Assembly (NCBI GenBank): GCA_021852275.1
Contig: JAJZNX010000102.1
Coordinates: forward strand, 1-37,528
Direction of reading: 5' to 3'
From: Planctomycetota bacterium
Lineage (GTDB): Bacteria; Planctomycetota; Phycisphaerae; WQYP01
Length of the DNA stretch: 37,528 nucleotides
Within the stretch, counting starts at the first letter, position 1. Each line of letters begins with the position of its first letter. This document shows positions 16,007 to 24,263 of this stretch, piece after piece. Position numbers and translations under genes: made by a program. The notes below the pieces were generated by a model that did not search any database, was not told the DNA's origin, and was given only the letters and a program-made list of their open reading frames with translations.

Positions 16007-16984
16007 ATGAAAAGCTTGAGAGTTAAGCCCGTCAAGTCCGCGGCCAGAGTGGCGGCGGCTGGCGATACTATCGGCGACCCGGTATCGGCGGATCTTGCGG
16101 CCGTCCAGCAATTCTGTCTGTACGTGGATACAGAATTGGGATTGTCGGCCAATACGCTTACAGCTTATCGTACCGACTTAACCGATTTTGCCACGTTCTG
16201 TGCAGGCCATGCGCACAAACGCATGACGGATGCGGATGATCGTGTGGTGTCCGCCTATCTGCGTTACCTGGGGGAAGATCGCCAAATGCAGTCGTCGAGC
16301 GTGCTGCGGCACATTGCGTCCATGAAAATGTTTTACCGCTTTGCCCTGGCTCGCGGCTTGTGCACAGTCAATCCCACGGAAGTGCTCGAAACCGCCCATG
16401 TATGGCGCAAACTGCCCGATGTGCTGGGCCGGTGGCAAGTGGAAATCTTGCTCAAAGCCGTCCGGCCCGAGCACCCCTTGTGCCAGCGCGATCAAGCCAT
16501 TGTAGAGCTTTTTTATGCCTGCGGTTTGCGGGCCTCCGAATTGGCGGACCTGACGTTAAACGATGTGCATTGGGACCTTGGAGTGATTCGGGTGATCGGC
16601 AAAGGCCGTAAAGAACGCATCATCCCCGTGGGCATCCCGGCATTAAAGGCGCTGCAAAAATATGTGCAGGACTTACGTCCGCGACTTATGGCCGTGAAAG
16701 GCCACACGACCGAACGTGTATTTTTATCCAGGTCTGGCCAGCCCATTAACCGGATCGTTTTGTGGCAGCGCCTCGCACAAATCTCGCAGGCCGGTGGCTT
16801 GCGACATATTCACCCCCATACGCTGCGCCATACCTTTGCCACACATCTGCTCTCCGGTGGCGCGGATTTGCGGGTGGTGCAGGAACTTTTGGGCCATTCC
16901 AATGTTGGCACCACGCAGTTGTATACCCATGTGGATGCGGATCGACTCAAGGCCGTGCATTTGAAGCACCATCCACGTCCTTAG
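16007..16984 (+). CDS. XerC/XerD-type tyrosine site-specific recombinase
   Basis: A tyrosine recombinase that would resolve chromosome dimers at a dif site together with a partner Xer. The full catalytic set is visible: Arg175 (CGLRASEL), Lys199 (GKGRKERI), His271-x-x-Arg274 (HTLRHTFATH), His297 (LGHSN) and nucleophile Tyr306 (TQLYTHV). The N-terminal SAM-like core-binding domain (LSANTLTAYRTDLTDFATF) follows a 28-residue extension not usual in Xer proteins, giving 325 residues against about 300. GGAAGGGG precedes the ATG. No adjacent integrase target or phage genes are seen, so a housekeeping Xer role is more likely than phage integration. I cannot decide XerC versus XerD. Confidence 0.87.
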   Translation: MKSLRVKPVKSAARVAAAGDTIGDPVSADLAAVQQFCLYVDTELGLSANTLTAYRTDLTDFATFCAGHAHKRMTDADDRVVSAYLRYLGEDRQMQSSSVLRHIASMKMFYRFALARGLCTVNPTEVLETAHVWRKLPDVLGRWQVEILLKAVRPEHPLCQRDQAIVELFYACGLRASELADLTLNDVHWDLGVIRVIGKGRKERIIPVGIPALKALQKYVQDLRPRLMAVKGHTTERVFLSRSGQPINRIVLWQRLAQISQAGGLRHIHPHTLRHTFATHLLSGGADLRVVQELLGHSNVGTTQLYTHVDADRLKAVHLKHHPRP

Positions 16985-17037
16985 CCATAAGATGCACGGA
17001 TGGGCGCGGGATGCGTTGGCACTTAAGGAGGTTGTTT

Positions 17038-17922
17038 ATGAAAATTGCAATTATCGGCAGCAGCGGTCAATTGGGGCATGATCTTATGCGGATATTGCCG
17101 GCCGCCGGGCTGAATGCCATTGGATTTTCCGGCCGGGCGGAGCTGGATATCGGCAACGCTGCCGCAGTGGAGGCCATGCTCGATACCCACCAGCCGGATG
17201 CCGTGATCAACACCGCGGCTTTCCACAATGTGGATTTATGTGAAAGCCGGCCGGATGAAGCATGGAAGATCAATGCCGTGGCCGTTCGCGATGCCGCCAA
17301 GGCCTGTCAGAAACGAAAAATTTTGTGGATGCAAATTGGTACAGATTATGTTGCCGAAGGTTGGCCCGGTTGCCAACCCATTGCGGAAAATGCGGCTGTT
17401 TTTCCCAAAAGCATTTATGCCGCCAGCAGATTCGCCGGCGATTGCTTCACACTCTCCCATGCCCTCGAATATGGCTATGTGGTGCGAACCTGCGGACTTT
17501 TTGGCCTTGCCGGCTGCAAACTTAAAGGTGGTCTGAATTTTGTGGATACCATGATTGCCGCGGCCAGGACCGGCAAGCCGCTGCGGGTAGTCAGTGATCA
17601 GATTGTGGCACCTACCGCTACGGATACCTTATCCCGCCAACTGGCGGCTTTGCTGGAGCATCAGCCGGGGCCGGGCCTGTATCATGCCGTATCGCACGGG
17701 CAGTGCAGTTGGCATGAATTCGCCCAGACCGCCTTGCACATGGCTGGATTGCAGGTGACTGTTGAACCGGTCAGCAGCACCGCCTTTGCCGCCGCCGCCA
17801 TCCGCCCGCGCTATTCCGTTCTGGACAATGCCCGCCTGCGTGCGGTGGGCCTGGATCTGATGGAAGACTGGCAAAAAAGTTTGCAGCGCTACATTGCCTG
17901 CAAATATCCACCGCGGGCATGA
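17038..17922 (+). CDS. RmlD-like NDP-sugar reductase (dTDP-4-dehydrorhamnose reductase family)
   Basis: A 294-residue extended short-chain dehydrogenase. The nucleotide-binding glycine motif GSSGQLG (8-14) and VINTAAFHNVDLCE match RmlD/RfbD (GxxGQLG, NxAAYTxVDxAE). The catalytic tyrosine lies in KSIYAASRFAGD, where the usual YGxSKxxGE lysine is replaced by Arg (Y-x3-R). TDYV matches the STDYVF strand. FVDTMIAAARTGKPLRVVSDQIVAPTATD is the typical C-terminal substrate region. ATG 17038 has AAGGAGG seven bases upstream; reading further upstream runs into the recombinase gene in another frame. In the family this enzyme makes dTDP-L-rhamnose. No other rml genes are in the window, so the substrate is uncertain and the Lys-to-Arg change may alter activity. 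Confidence 0.75.
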   Translation: MKIAIIGSSGQLGHDLMRILPAAGLNAIGFSGRAELDIGNAAAVEAMLDTHQPDAVINTAAFHNVDLCESRPDEAWKINAVAVRDAAKACQKRKILWMQIGTDYVAEGWPGCQPIAENAAVFPKSIYAASRFAGDCFTLSHALEYGYVVRTCGLFGLAGCKLKGGLNFVDTMIAAARTGKPLRVVSDQIVAPTATDTLSRQLAALLEHQPGPGLYHAVSHGQCSWHEFAQTALHMAGLQVTVEPVSSTAFAAAAIRPRYSVLDNARLRAVGLDLMEDWQKSLQRYIACKYPPRA

Positions 17923-18034
17923 GCTTCCGCGCTTGTCTTAGAGCCTGCCGGCGGGTATTTTTAGCTTTTCGCAATGCGGTCTGCAGAAGCTGACCGCTAT
18001 TGCCGGTGTTGAACCCTTACCGCCGGGAGCTTTT

Positions 18035-18391
18035 GTGGACGAATCGCAATTATCGCAATCTTTAAGACCGGGCCAGCGAACTTTGGTGTACGCGCCTGGT
18101 TCCATCGTGCGCGTTACCCAGCAAATCGCCAGGCGAACGCAATCCCATGCCATAACCGTTACCGGCCGGGTGCTGCGTCAGGATCGTCAGGAATCCGGCA
18201 GTTGGTTTGCGCGCAATAAGAGCGGACGGCTTTGGTTGGACCGGTTGATTATCGAAAAAGACGATGGCGAACAAGTGGTGCTGAACCTGGATGACTACAC
18301 GCTTATTGAATTGCTGCACGGCCCTCTGCCGCAGGATGGCCACACACCTATGATCGAACCGGCCCAGGATCGCACCGGTTCGCTCACATAA
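18035..18391 (+). CDS. Small conserved hypothetical protein
   Basis: A 118-residue protein starting at GTG 18035 with GGAG five bases upstream. It reads as a single compact beta-rich domain: PGQRTLVYAPGSIVRVTQQI, then TVTGRVLRQDRQESGSWFAR, then GRLWLDRLIIEKDDGEQVVL and YTLIELL. I recall small planctomycete proteins with this VTQxxxRR...V.G.V...GSWYA...GKLWLxRLxLxKxDGE layout, of unknown function. There are no membrane segments or signal peptide. The neighbours (RmlD-like upstream, PEGA lipoprotein downstream) give no function. The predicted fold, an SH3-like or OB-like barrel, is a guess from strand pattern alone. Confidence 0.6.
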   Translation: MDESQLSQSLRPGQRTLVYAPGSIVRVTQQIARRTQSHAITVTGRVLRQDRQESGSWFARNKSGRLWLDRLIIEKDDGEQVVLNLDDYTLIELLHGPLPQDGHTPMIEPAQDRTGSLT

Positions 18392-18471
18392 TTCAAGCTG
18401 GGTCTGGCTACCCGTACTTCTTGCTGTGCCGCAGTCGGGTTGCACACTGGCCGGACCCACCCTTGTGCGGT

Positions 18472-18483
18472 TACAATCTCGCC
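18472..18483 (+). promoter_or_regulatory. -10 element for a probably leaderless gene
   Basis: TACAAT at 18472-18477 is followed by six bases and the ATG at 18484. There is no Shine-Dalgarno sequence between, and no good -35 at the right distance. Same TAnnnT-N6-ATG layout as before 6151 and 21544. Confidence 0.4.
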
Positions 18484-18993
18484 ATGAAAATAACGCGTGG
18501 AATTAAGCTTGGCCTTTTGAATCAGCGTAAAGTGTTTGCCGCTGCCATGGTTGCCGCAGCCATCGGGTTTGTTCCAGGCTGTGTGGAAAGGTCCATCACC
18601 GTGGTCACCAGTCCGCAACATGCAGTGGTGTACTTAAACGATGTTGAAGTGGGCCGCAGTCCCTGCAAAGTTCCCTTTGAATGGTATGGCGATTACAGCG
18701 TACGCCTCCGGGCTAAAAAAAATCTTGGCACCACCGCCAATCCCCATTGGGTGTATTATTACCTGCACACCCATCGCACGGCCCACGCGCCATGGTTTCA
18801 ATGGATCGGCCCGGACCTTTTTGCCTCTCTTATCCCCGTTCACTTTAAGGATGACAAAATCTGGGCGTTTATCGTACCACCCGTGGGCCGGCAGACCAGC
18901 ACCGAACTGATTAAAAATGCCGAGCATCTAAAGGCCCAGCTTCCCCCGAAATCAACTTCCGCTGCGACATCTTCGCCTGTGGGACCTCGGTAG
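18484..18993 (+). CDS. PEGA-domain lipoprotein
   Basis: A 169-residue envelope lipoprotein. A basic N terminus and hydrophobic stretch end in the lipobox FVPGC (Cys around residue 35), so the protein should be lipid-anchored. Directly after it comes a PEGA-like domain: ITVVTSPQHAVVYLNDVEVGRSPCKVPFEWYGDYSVRLRAKK shows the P-x-A-x-V-Y-x-[DN]-x-x-x-x-G-x-[ST]-P signature and a tyrosine-containing strand. The rest is aromatic-rich (PHWVYYYLHTHR) and ends in a serine/proline tail. PEGA domains are linked to cell-surface and S-layer-associated proteins. ATG 18484 is chosen because it starts the signal peptide and follows a -10 element by six bases. Confidence 0.75.
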   Translation: MKITRGIKLGLLNQRKVFAAAMVAAAIGFVPGCVERSITVVTSPQHAVVYLNDVEVGRSPCKVPFEWYGDYSVRLRAKKNLGTTANPHWVYYYLHTHRTAHAPWFQWIGPDLFASLIPVHFKDDKIWAFIVPPVGRQTSTELIKNAEHLKAQLPPKSTSAATSSPVGPR

Positions 18994-19242
18994 CTGGGGT
19001 GCCGCTGCCCGCTGCAACGTTATCGGATGGCCGCATCAGCACGTATTGCGTCCGAAAACCATTATTTGCCGTTGCCAACGTCCCAATTGCGTTAACATTA
19101 AACTAAATCACGCCCCCTGCACGATGAAGGAACACGGGGCATCACCGCGACACTTCCGCGGAAAATCTAAGCCCCGGATCGGTATCAGGGAGCTGTCGAA
19201 TGGAATTTTCAGGTACGAACAGCTCGGAAGGAATTGTGGACC

Positions 19243-20328
19243 ATGGCTAAAAATCACAAAGCCTTTACTCTCCTGGAATTGCTGGTGGTCATGGCCATCA
19301 TCGCGGTGCTCATCGCCTTGGTATTGCCGGGGTTGGCTATGGTGCGGCAGGCGGCCGATCGCACCACCTGTGCCGCCAACCTGAGCACTTGGGGAGATGT
19401 GGCTTTGGCGTATGCCGCAGATCACCAGGGGTTGTTTCCCACGGCTTATGGCTACGGGCAAGGGAGCATTCCGGGCGTGGATGGAACCTCTCCCATTGTT
19501 TATCCTATGGCTTTGAATCTGGATTCCAATGATCAAAACAATGAATTTAACGGTTCGCTATGGATTAACTATGGCACGCCGTACTCCACATTCCTGAAAT
19601 ATGGCGGCACCGGGCAGAGTACATTTTATGCACCAAATGGAACTACGCTGGCTTCGGCGAATGAAGGCGCTGAAATTCCATATATTCCTAATTTTGATCC
19701 GTTGCAGTTAGGTATGGATGGCTCGCTGCCGCAGGGCCAGTATCAACAGGTTCATTTAGCCTCCTGGATGATTTGTCCCAGCAGTACGTACACAAGTGAT
19801 TTATTTGCATCTGCGGAGTCGGGCACCTGGGGCTATTTTATAACTACCACTTATATGTATGTGGCCGGCACCACCGCCCGCGGAACCTCCGGTCCGCAGC
19901 TTTCGCTTGGCAGCGGGTTTAATGACAGCAGCCTGCTGAATTGGGGCACCAGCGAAAATAAGCCGGCGGTACATGCCTACGGTTCACCCCGAGATATCCT
20001 GGCCGCAGATGCCGTTGGTTGGAGTGGCTCGACCGATGGTAACATGTATTTCATTAATCATCCGTCGCCCACCAATGCAGATGCTCCCGCGTTCCAAAAT
20101 GTGCTTTTTGGCGATGGCCATGTGCAGGGCGTGGCCAATCCTACCTACTATGATCCAAACTCCAATCAGGGAGTCAATACCCTCACGGCCAATAACTGGG
20201 CGGTTGCGCAGTCTAGCCCAGCTTCCACGATGGCCCCTTGGCTTGGCGGCAGCATTTCCACCAACCAATCGGCCAATTGGATGTTTTATTGGCCCAATAT
20301 GCCGATTGGTGGCGGCGGCGATAGGTAG
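19243..20328 (+). CDS. Prepilin-type protein with C-terminal DGHV motif
   Basis: A 361-residue prepilin-like protein of the type abundant in planctomycetes (DUF1559-like/GspG-like). The leader MAKNHKA is followed by the canonical motif FTLLELLVVMAIIAVLIALV with Glu at +5, and helix LPGLAMVRQAADRTTCAANL continues the pilin alpha-1. The middle part is glycine/serine/tyrosine-rich and beta-like. Near the C terminus NVLFGDGHVQG matches the H-x9-DG/FGDGHV motif of such proteins. ATG 19243 is preceded by AAGGA ten bases upstream; TTG 19234 is an alternative. It stands alone, convergent with the PEP-CTERM gene 22 bases away. Many copies of such genes usually exist per genome; whether it joins either pilus here is unknown. 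Confidence 0.8.
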   Translation: MAKNHKAFTLLELLVVMAIIAVLIALVLPGLAMVRQAADRTTCAANLSTWGDVALAYAADHQGLFPTAYGYGQGSIPGVDGTSPIVYPMALNLDSNDQNNEFNGSLWINYGTPYSTFLKYGGTGQSTFYAPNGTTLASANEGAEIPYIPNFDPLQLGMDGSLPQGQYQQVHLASWMICPSSTYTSDLFASAESGTWGYFITTTYMYVAGTTARGTSGPQLSLGSGFNDSSLLNWGTSENKPAVHAYGSPRDILAADAVGWSGSTDGNMYFINHPSPTNADAPAFQNVLFGDGHVQGVANPTYYDPNSNQGVNTLTANNWAVAQSSPASTMAPWLGGSISTNQSANWMFYWPNMPIGGGGDR

Positions 20329-20350
20329 AGAAAATTACAACTGACGGCAA

Positions 20351-21232
20351 TCAATGGCGCTTACGCCGTCCAAACAAAATCGTCAGACCGCCAACGCTCA
20401 TCAGGCCAAGAGCGGCGGGTTCTGGAACGGCTGTTGTGACCGTAAACGAGCTTCCATCGGTAGAAAGTGGGCCTGTGTTTGCACTGAGGCCGGAAGTTGG
20501 AACTAAATTAATCTTTGTACTGCTAAAAGCGTTTAGCGTTCCAGTGGTTGGCCCCGAGTCGGTTGCCGATGCGTTGGTGAACGTTACCGACCCGAAATTT
20601 GCCAAGGGGTAGGGTGGTGTGCCAAGTATCCCATTTGCTTCGGCAATCCATTCCGCAGAAGATGGGGCTGGGTTTGTGCCAGCAGAGGGAGTGAGCGTCT
20701 CATTTATTCCCGGCCGGCTGGTATCGTCTATATACAGGCCATATTTGTCCGTAGAGCTGTCATACGAAACCGCGACAGAGATATTATCGCCAGGCAGCAC
20801 TTGTGCGATGCTAACCGCCGACCCGCTTCCCATGGCATAGAATGCGTAGTAATACGAAGTATAGCCGGTTTCCGCCTCGGCAATCACCCCAATTTGCTCA
20901 ATCCGCTGGGAACTGTAGCCATCCAAGCCCACCCAAAACGCTGCTTCAGAAAGGCCGGTGGTCGTACTGGGCGTCACCGTGGGCACCACAAAATTTGCCG
21001 AAACGTTGCTGAACGTATTGTTGCTGTTGTTGGCCGAAGTAAGTGCGTACCCTGACCAATTGTCCGAGGTTGTTGTGGTTGTCGTCGTTGCTAAAGCCGC
21101 CTGCCCACTCACAGCCACTACGGCAGCCACAGCTAAGGCGGAAAGCGCCTTCATACCCAAACTACGAACTGTAAAACCTGACTTTACAATATGCGAAGAT
21201 AACTCTTCCGCGTTCCCAAACCAATGCAACAT
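20351..21232 (-). CDS. PEP-CTERM glutamic peptidase (G1, eqolisin-like)
   Basis: A 293-residue exported protein. From ATG 21232 (AGAGG six bases upstream; TSS predicted near 21303) it has a long N-region then a signal peptide MKALSALAVAAVVAVSGQ. The mature part resembles peptidase family G1: NWSGYAL, FVVPTV, AAFWVGLDG, IEQIGV with the presumed catalytic Gln, YYAFYAM, then PGDNISVAV and SAEWIAEA with the presumed catalytic Glu. The C terminus is a textbook PEP-CTERM sorting signal: AVPEP, hydrophobic helix, RRKRH. G1 peptidases are acid-active endopeptidases best known from fungi. An upstream ATG at 21298 is unlikely because it would lie almost at the transcription start. Anchoring to the cell surface by the exosortase system is family knowledge. 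Confidence 0.78.
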   Translation of the reverse strand: MLHWFGNAEELSSHIVKSGFTVRSLGMKALSALAVAAVVAVSGQAALATTTTTTTSDNWSGYALTSANNSNNTFSNVSANFVVPTVTPSTTTGLSEAAFWVGLDGYSSQRIEQIGVIAEAETGYTSYYYAFYAMGSGSAVSIAQVLPGDNISVAVSYDSSTDKYGLYIDDTSRPGINETLTPSAGTNPAPSSAEWIAEANGILGTPPYPLANFGSVTFTNASATDSGPTTGTLNAFSSTKINLVPTSGLSANTGPLSTDGSSFTVTTAVPEPAALGLMSVGGLTILFGRRKRH

Positions 21233-21309
21233 TGTTTTCCTCTGTATCATAACCTTGGTGGCCAATAAAATCACATCCATGCGACTTTTAACCGGCATCC
21301 ACGAAAATT

Positions 21310-21337
21310 AATATAGTCCAATAAATCCGTAAGTCAA
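21310..21337 (-). promoter_or_regulatory. Sigma70-type promoter of the PEP-CTERM peptidase gene
   Basis: Read on the minus strand, TTGACT (21337-21332) and TATATT (21315-21310) are separated by 16 bases, in a very AT-rich patch (21300-21375). The predicted start of transcription near 21303 gives a leader of about 70 bases to ATG 21232. Confidence 0.65.
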
Positions 21338-21508
21338 GAGAAAAAATTTCATTTTTTATAAATACTTTTTTTATCAGCGGTTGCAATTATGGTTCGGTCA
21401 TCGACATGTCCGAAAAATAACCTGTAGATTTACGCCAGTTCGCCGGCCCGCGTGTCGGCTGCTATGCCGGAGGTAGTCTTGGCCGATTTTGGCAGTGCCG
21501 CCGCATGC

Positions 21509-21543
21509 TTGGCGCACAACCCGCGCTCGCCTAAAGTAGCTAA
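21509..21543 (+). promoter_or_regulatory. Promoter giving a leaderless nnrD transcript
   Basis: TTGGCG (21509-21514), a 17-base spacer and TAAAGT (21532-21537) are followed by six bases and the ATG at 21544. No ribosome binding site is present, so the transcript probably starts at or one base from the start codon. Confidence 0.5.
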
Positions 21544-22608
21544 ATGCAAAAAATTGATCTCCCCATGATACCGCCTCGTAAAAGTGATTCTCATAAAGGC
21601 AACTACGGCAAGGTGCTCATTATTGGTGGATGTGAAACCATGCCCGCAGCGCCGGCTATCACTGCTTTGGCCGCGTGCCGCACGGGTGCCGGTCTTTGCC
21701 GCATTGCTACCGTCAAGGAAGCCTTGCCTATCGCTTTAACGCTTTGTCCATCCGCCACGGGCTTTGCGTTAAGCTCCCGTGATGCCAAAGCCCTGCTGGA
21801 CTTTGCCGACCAGCATGATGCCGTTGCCGTGGGGCCTGGTCTGGGCCAGAGCCCGCTGGCAAAAAAAATTGTTCTGGAACTTCTCTCCCGCCATTCCGGG
21901 TCGATGGTGCTGGATGCGGATGCCCTGAATATTCTCTCTACCCTTGAAGCCAGCGAATGGCCGAAGCGGAAAAACTGGAGTAACGTGGTTTTAACGCCCC
22001 ATACCGTGGAGTTTATGCGTTTAATGGGAGCGGTTACCAAGCGTCGTGGCAGTCTGGAAATCGCCTCCCATGCAACCAGTGAACAGCCGCAGGAGAAACA
22101 TCCGGTCGCTACCGCATCCGACACTGCGCCGGCGGAACTCGAAAATGCCGCGGAAGCCTATTGTACAGCGGATGGCGTAGCCATTGATTTTGAACCGGAA
22201 GCACCGCCCGCCGCCATAAAAGGTTCGGCCAACGCCGGCGAAAGCTCTACGGCCCCACCTGACCGCTGGGCTTTGGCGGAAATTCTAAGCCGCGCCACGG
22301 GCTGCGTCGTCGTGCTCAAAGGCCATCGGACAGCCATTGCCGACGGTGGCCGTGGAGCCATCAACCAAACCGGTAATCCTGCGATGGCCACCGCCGGTAT
22401 GGGCGATGTACTTACCGGTGTAATTGCCGCCTTAATCGGTCAGGGAATTGCTCCGGCGGAGGCGGCAGTACTGGGTGTGCACATTCACGGTCTGGCTGGC
22501 GATATGGCCGCTCAAACCATTGGCCCCGCAGGGTTGTTGGCCACAGATGTGGCTGATCTTTTGCCCAGAGCACTCTCCACGCGCCTAGCCAAAGTAGAAT
22601 ATCCATGA
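21544..22608 (+). CDS. nnrD: ADP-dependent NAD(P)H-hydrate dehydratase (NnrD/YjeF C-domain)
   Basis: Repairs damaged NADHX and NADPHX by ADP-dependent dehydration. Family signatures are present: KGNYGKVLIIGG near the N terminus (SHKGxxGxVLVIGGS), AVGPGLG, MVLDADALNIL, NVVLTPHTVEF, VVVLKGHRTAIADG and the C-terminal nucleotide site NPAMATAGMGDVLTGVIAALIGQG. The length is 354 residues against about 280 for the lone C-domain. The excess is an alanine/glutamate-rich insert at about residues 165-240 between the TPH...E motif and the KG strand; it is low in complexity and looks disordered. The epimerase partner domain (YjeF_N) is not fused. The gene overlaps the next by four bases. It reads as a working enzyme with an odd insert. 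Confidence 0.85.
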   Translation: MQKIDLPMIPPRKSDSHKGNYGKVLIIGGCETMPAAPAITALAACRTGAGLCRIATVKEALPIALTLCPSATGFALSSRDAKALLDFADQHDAVAVGPGLGQSPLAKKIVLELLSRHSGSMVLDADALNILSTLEASEWPKRKNWSNVVLTPHTVEFMRLMGAVTKRRGSLEIASHATSEQPQEKHPVATASDTAPAELENAAEAYCTADGVAIDFEPEAPPAAIKGSANAGESSTAPPDRWALAEILSRATGCVVVLKGHRTAIADGGRGAINQTGNPAMATAGMGDVLTGVIAALIGQGIAPAEAAVLGVHIHGLAGDMAAQTIGPAGLLATDVADLLPRALSTRLAKVEYP

Positions 22609-24263
22609 ACCTCAACCAATATCTTACCGAGGCCGAGTCACGTTACGATGCCCAATGCCAGATGCTGGGGGCCCAGTTTCATGGACCGGGCTATCATTCT
22701 CGTGTGCCGGAAGGAACGTGGACTCATGCTACCCGCGAATCGGCGGATTATGCCATTGCCCTGCTGGAGTCCGGCACGGAGGCCAACCGTCGGCGAGCCT
22801 GCCTGGTTATCGCCAGGATTCTTTCTTTGCAGGAGCGCAATTCAACCGCTGGTACCTACGGGATTTGGCCGTGGCTATTGGAAGAATCGCTGGCCGAAAT
22901 GTCACCACCAGATTGGAACTGGGCTGATTTCATAGGTGCCCGCCTGGTCCAGATACTGGTCCAATATGGGCCGGACCTGCCGGATTCACTGCGCCACGAC
23001 ACCCGAATCGCCCTGGAACATGCGGCTTGGTCGATCTTCCGCCGAAACGTCCAAAGCAACTACACCAACATCGCCATTATGGGTGCTGGCGTTACCGTAG
23101 CCGCCGGCGAAATTCTAGCCGTACCGCTACTCGTCGATTACGGTCGCCGACGTCTTGCCAATATGGTTGCCTATGTGCAGGATCAGGGCAATTTTAACGA
23201 ATACAACAGCCCCACGTACACGACCGTGGCAATTCATGAAACTGAAAGAATATTGCAGTTGGTGCAGGATTCGGCCTCCAGAGCTGCGGCGGAATGGATC
23301 CGGAATTTTGCCTGGCAAACAACATTGGCCCATTTCCATTCTCAGACCTGCCAATGGGCACCGCCTCATGCACGTGCGTATCACGACCATCTGCCTCCGG
23401 AAACCGCCGCGTACCTGTCCACCGCGACCGGCCTGCGTATTCCCACCCATGATGGTGGCGTTGCCCCAATGTCGTGGTCGCCCATTAAACATTTGTCGGC
23501 CCCCGCATCGGCCGTGGAGCAATGCCGGTTGCGCCCGACGACCGATATTGTGTTAAAAGAGCGATTCATTCGCCGGGAACCGGAAGTAGATTCTTCTTAT
23601 GCCACCACCTGGATGACAGAAAAGGCCTGCTTTGGATCGATGAATCGGTCCACTTTTTGGACTCAGCACCGCCCGCTGCAGGGCTATTTCTGGACGCCGA
23701 CCGATGCGGCTGTGGTATTGCGAGTGCGGGCCTTGCATGATGGACGAGATTTTTGTGCCCTTAGTTGCCGGAACATGCAGGAGGCCAACCGTGTTTTGAC
23801 TGTGTTTAACTTGAGCCGGAACACCGGTGATTATCATCCCAGCCTGGATCGACCCGGGAATGGCAGCTTCCGCGTCCAAGACCTGCGCATTCGTTATTGG
23901 CTCTCAGGTAAAGATGTAACGGTGCAGCGCGTCGACAATGAAACGGTGCATTTCGCTGCCGGTACATGGAAGATTGTTATTCATGGGAACCGGGAGGGCA
24001 GCTTTGGCGGACGGTCGATTCGATGGGAAATTGGAGAACAGAAGGATCAGGTATGGTTTGATGCCGTCCTTTATGCGGGCGAACCGATGGATTTTGTGCC
24101 GGAAGCGGCGGGGCCGTTGATATTGTCCGCCGGTTTGGAAATTCTGGCTTCCAATGAGTCGATGGCAACGCAGTCACCGGTGGTTGTGGATCGAGGCGAT
24201 AGCACCGTTGAGGCCCATTGGCTGACCAATTTGCGCGTGGTTGCACCTGCCGTGGAAGGGTAA
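22605..24263 (+). CDS. Unrecognised 552-residue protein, possible (alpha/alpha)-barrel glycan-active enzyme
   Basis: I do not recognise this gene with certainty. The first 320 residues are helical, with regularly spaced aromatic and small residues (GIWPWLLEESLAEM, NYTNIAIMGAGVTVAAGEIL, NFNEYNSPTYTTVAIHETERI). This is the look of an alpha/alpha toroid as in heparinase II/III-like lyases and related hydrolases; NEYNSPTY is a motif I associate with that superfamily. Residues from about 330 on are beta-rich (GYFWTPTDAAVVLRVRALHD, WKIVIHGNREGSFGGRSI), compatible with the C-terminal beta-sandwich of such enzymes. No signal peptide is visible, so it would be cytoplasmic. It is coupled to nnrD by an ATGA overlap. 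The candidate role is sugar or uronate polymer processing; catalytic residues cannot be named. Confidence 0.6.
   Translation: MNLNQYLTEAESRYDAQCQMLGAQFHGPGYHSRVPEGTWTHATRESADYAIALLESGTEANRRRACLVIARILSLQERNSTAGTYGIWPWLLEESLAEMSPPDWNWADFIGARLVQILVQYGPDLPDSLRHDTRIALEHAAWSIFRRNVQSNYTNIAIMGAGVTVAAGEILAVPLLVDYGRRRLANMVAYVQDQGNFNEYNSPTYTTVAIHETERILQLVQDSASRAAAEWIRNFAWQTTLAHFHSQTCQWAPPHARAYHDHLPPETAAYLSTATGLRIPTHDGGVAPMSWSPIKHLSAPASAVEQCRLRPTTDIVLKERFIRREPEVDSSYATTWMTEKACFGSMNRSTFWTQHRPLQGYFWTPTDAAVVLRVRALHDGRDFCALSCRNMQEANRVLTVFNLSRNTGDYHPSLDRPGNGSFRVQDLRIRYWLSGKDVTVQRVDNETVHFAAGTWKIVIHGNREGSFGGRSIRWEIGEQKDQVWFDAVLYAGEPMDFVPEAAGPLILSAGLEILASNESMATQSPVVVDRGDSTVEAHWLTNLRVVAPAVEG

Noticed and set aside
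16762-17037. Upstream extension of the RmlD-like gene
   Set aside because: It overlaps the Xer recombinase in another frame; ATG 17038 with AAGGAGG starts the nucleotide-binding fold exactly.
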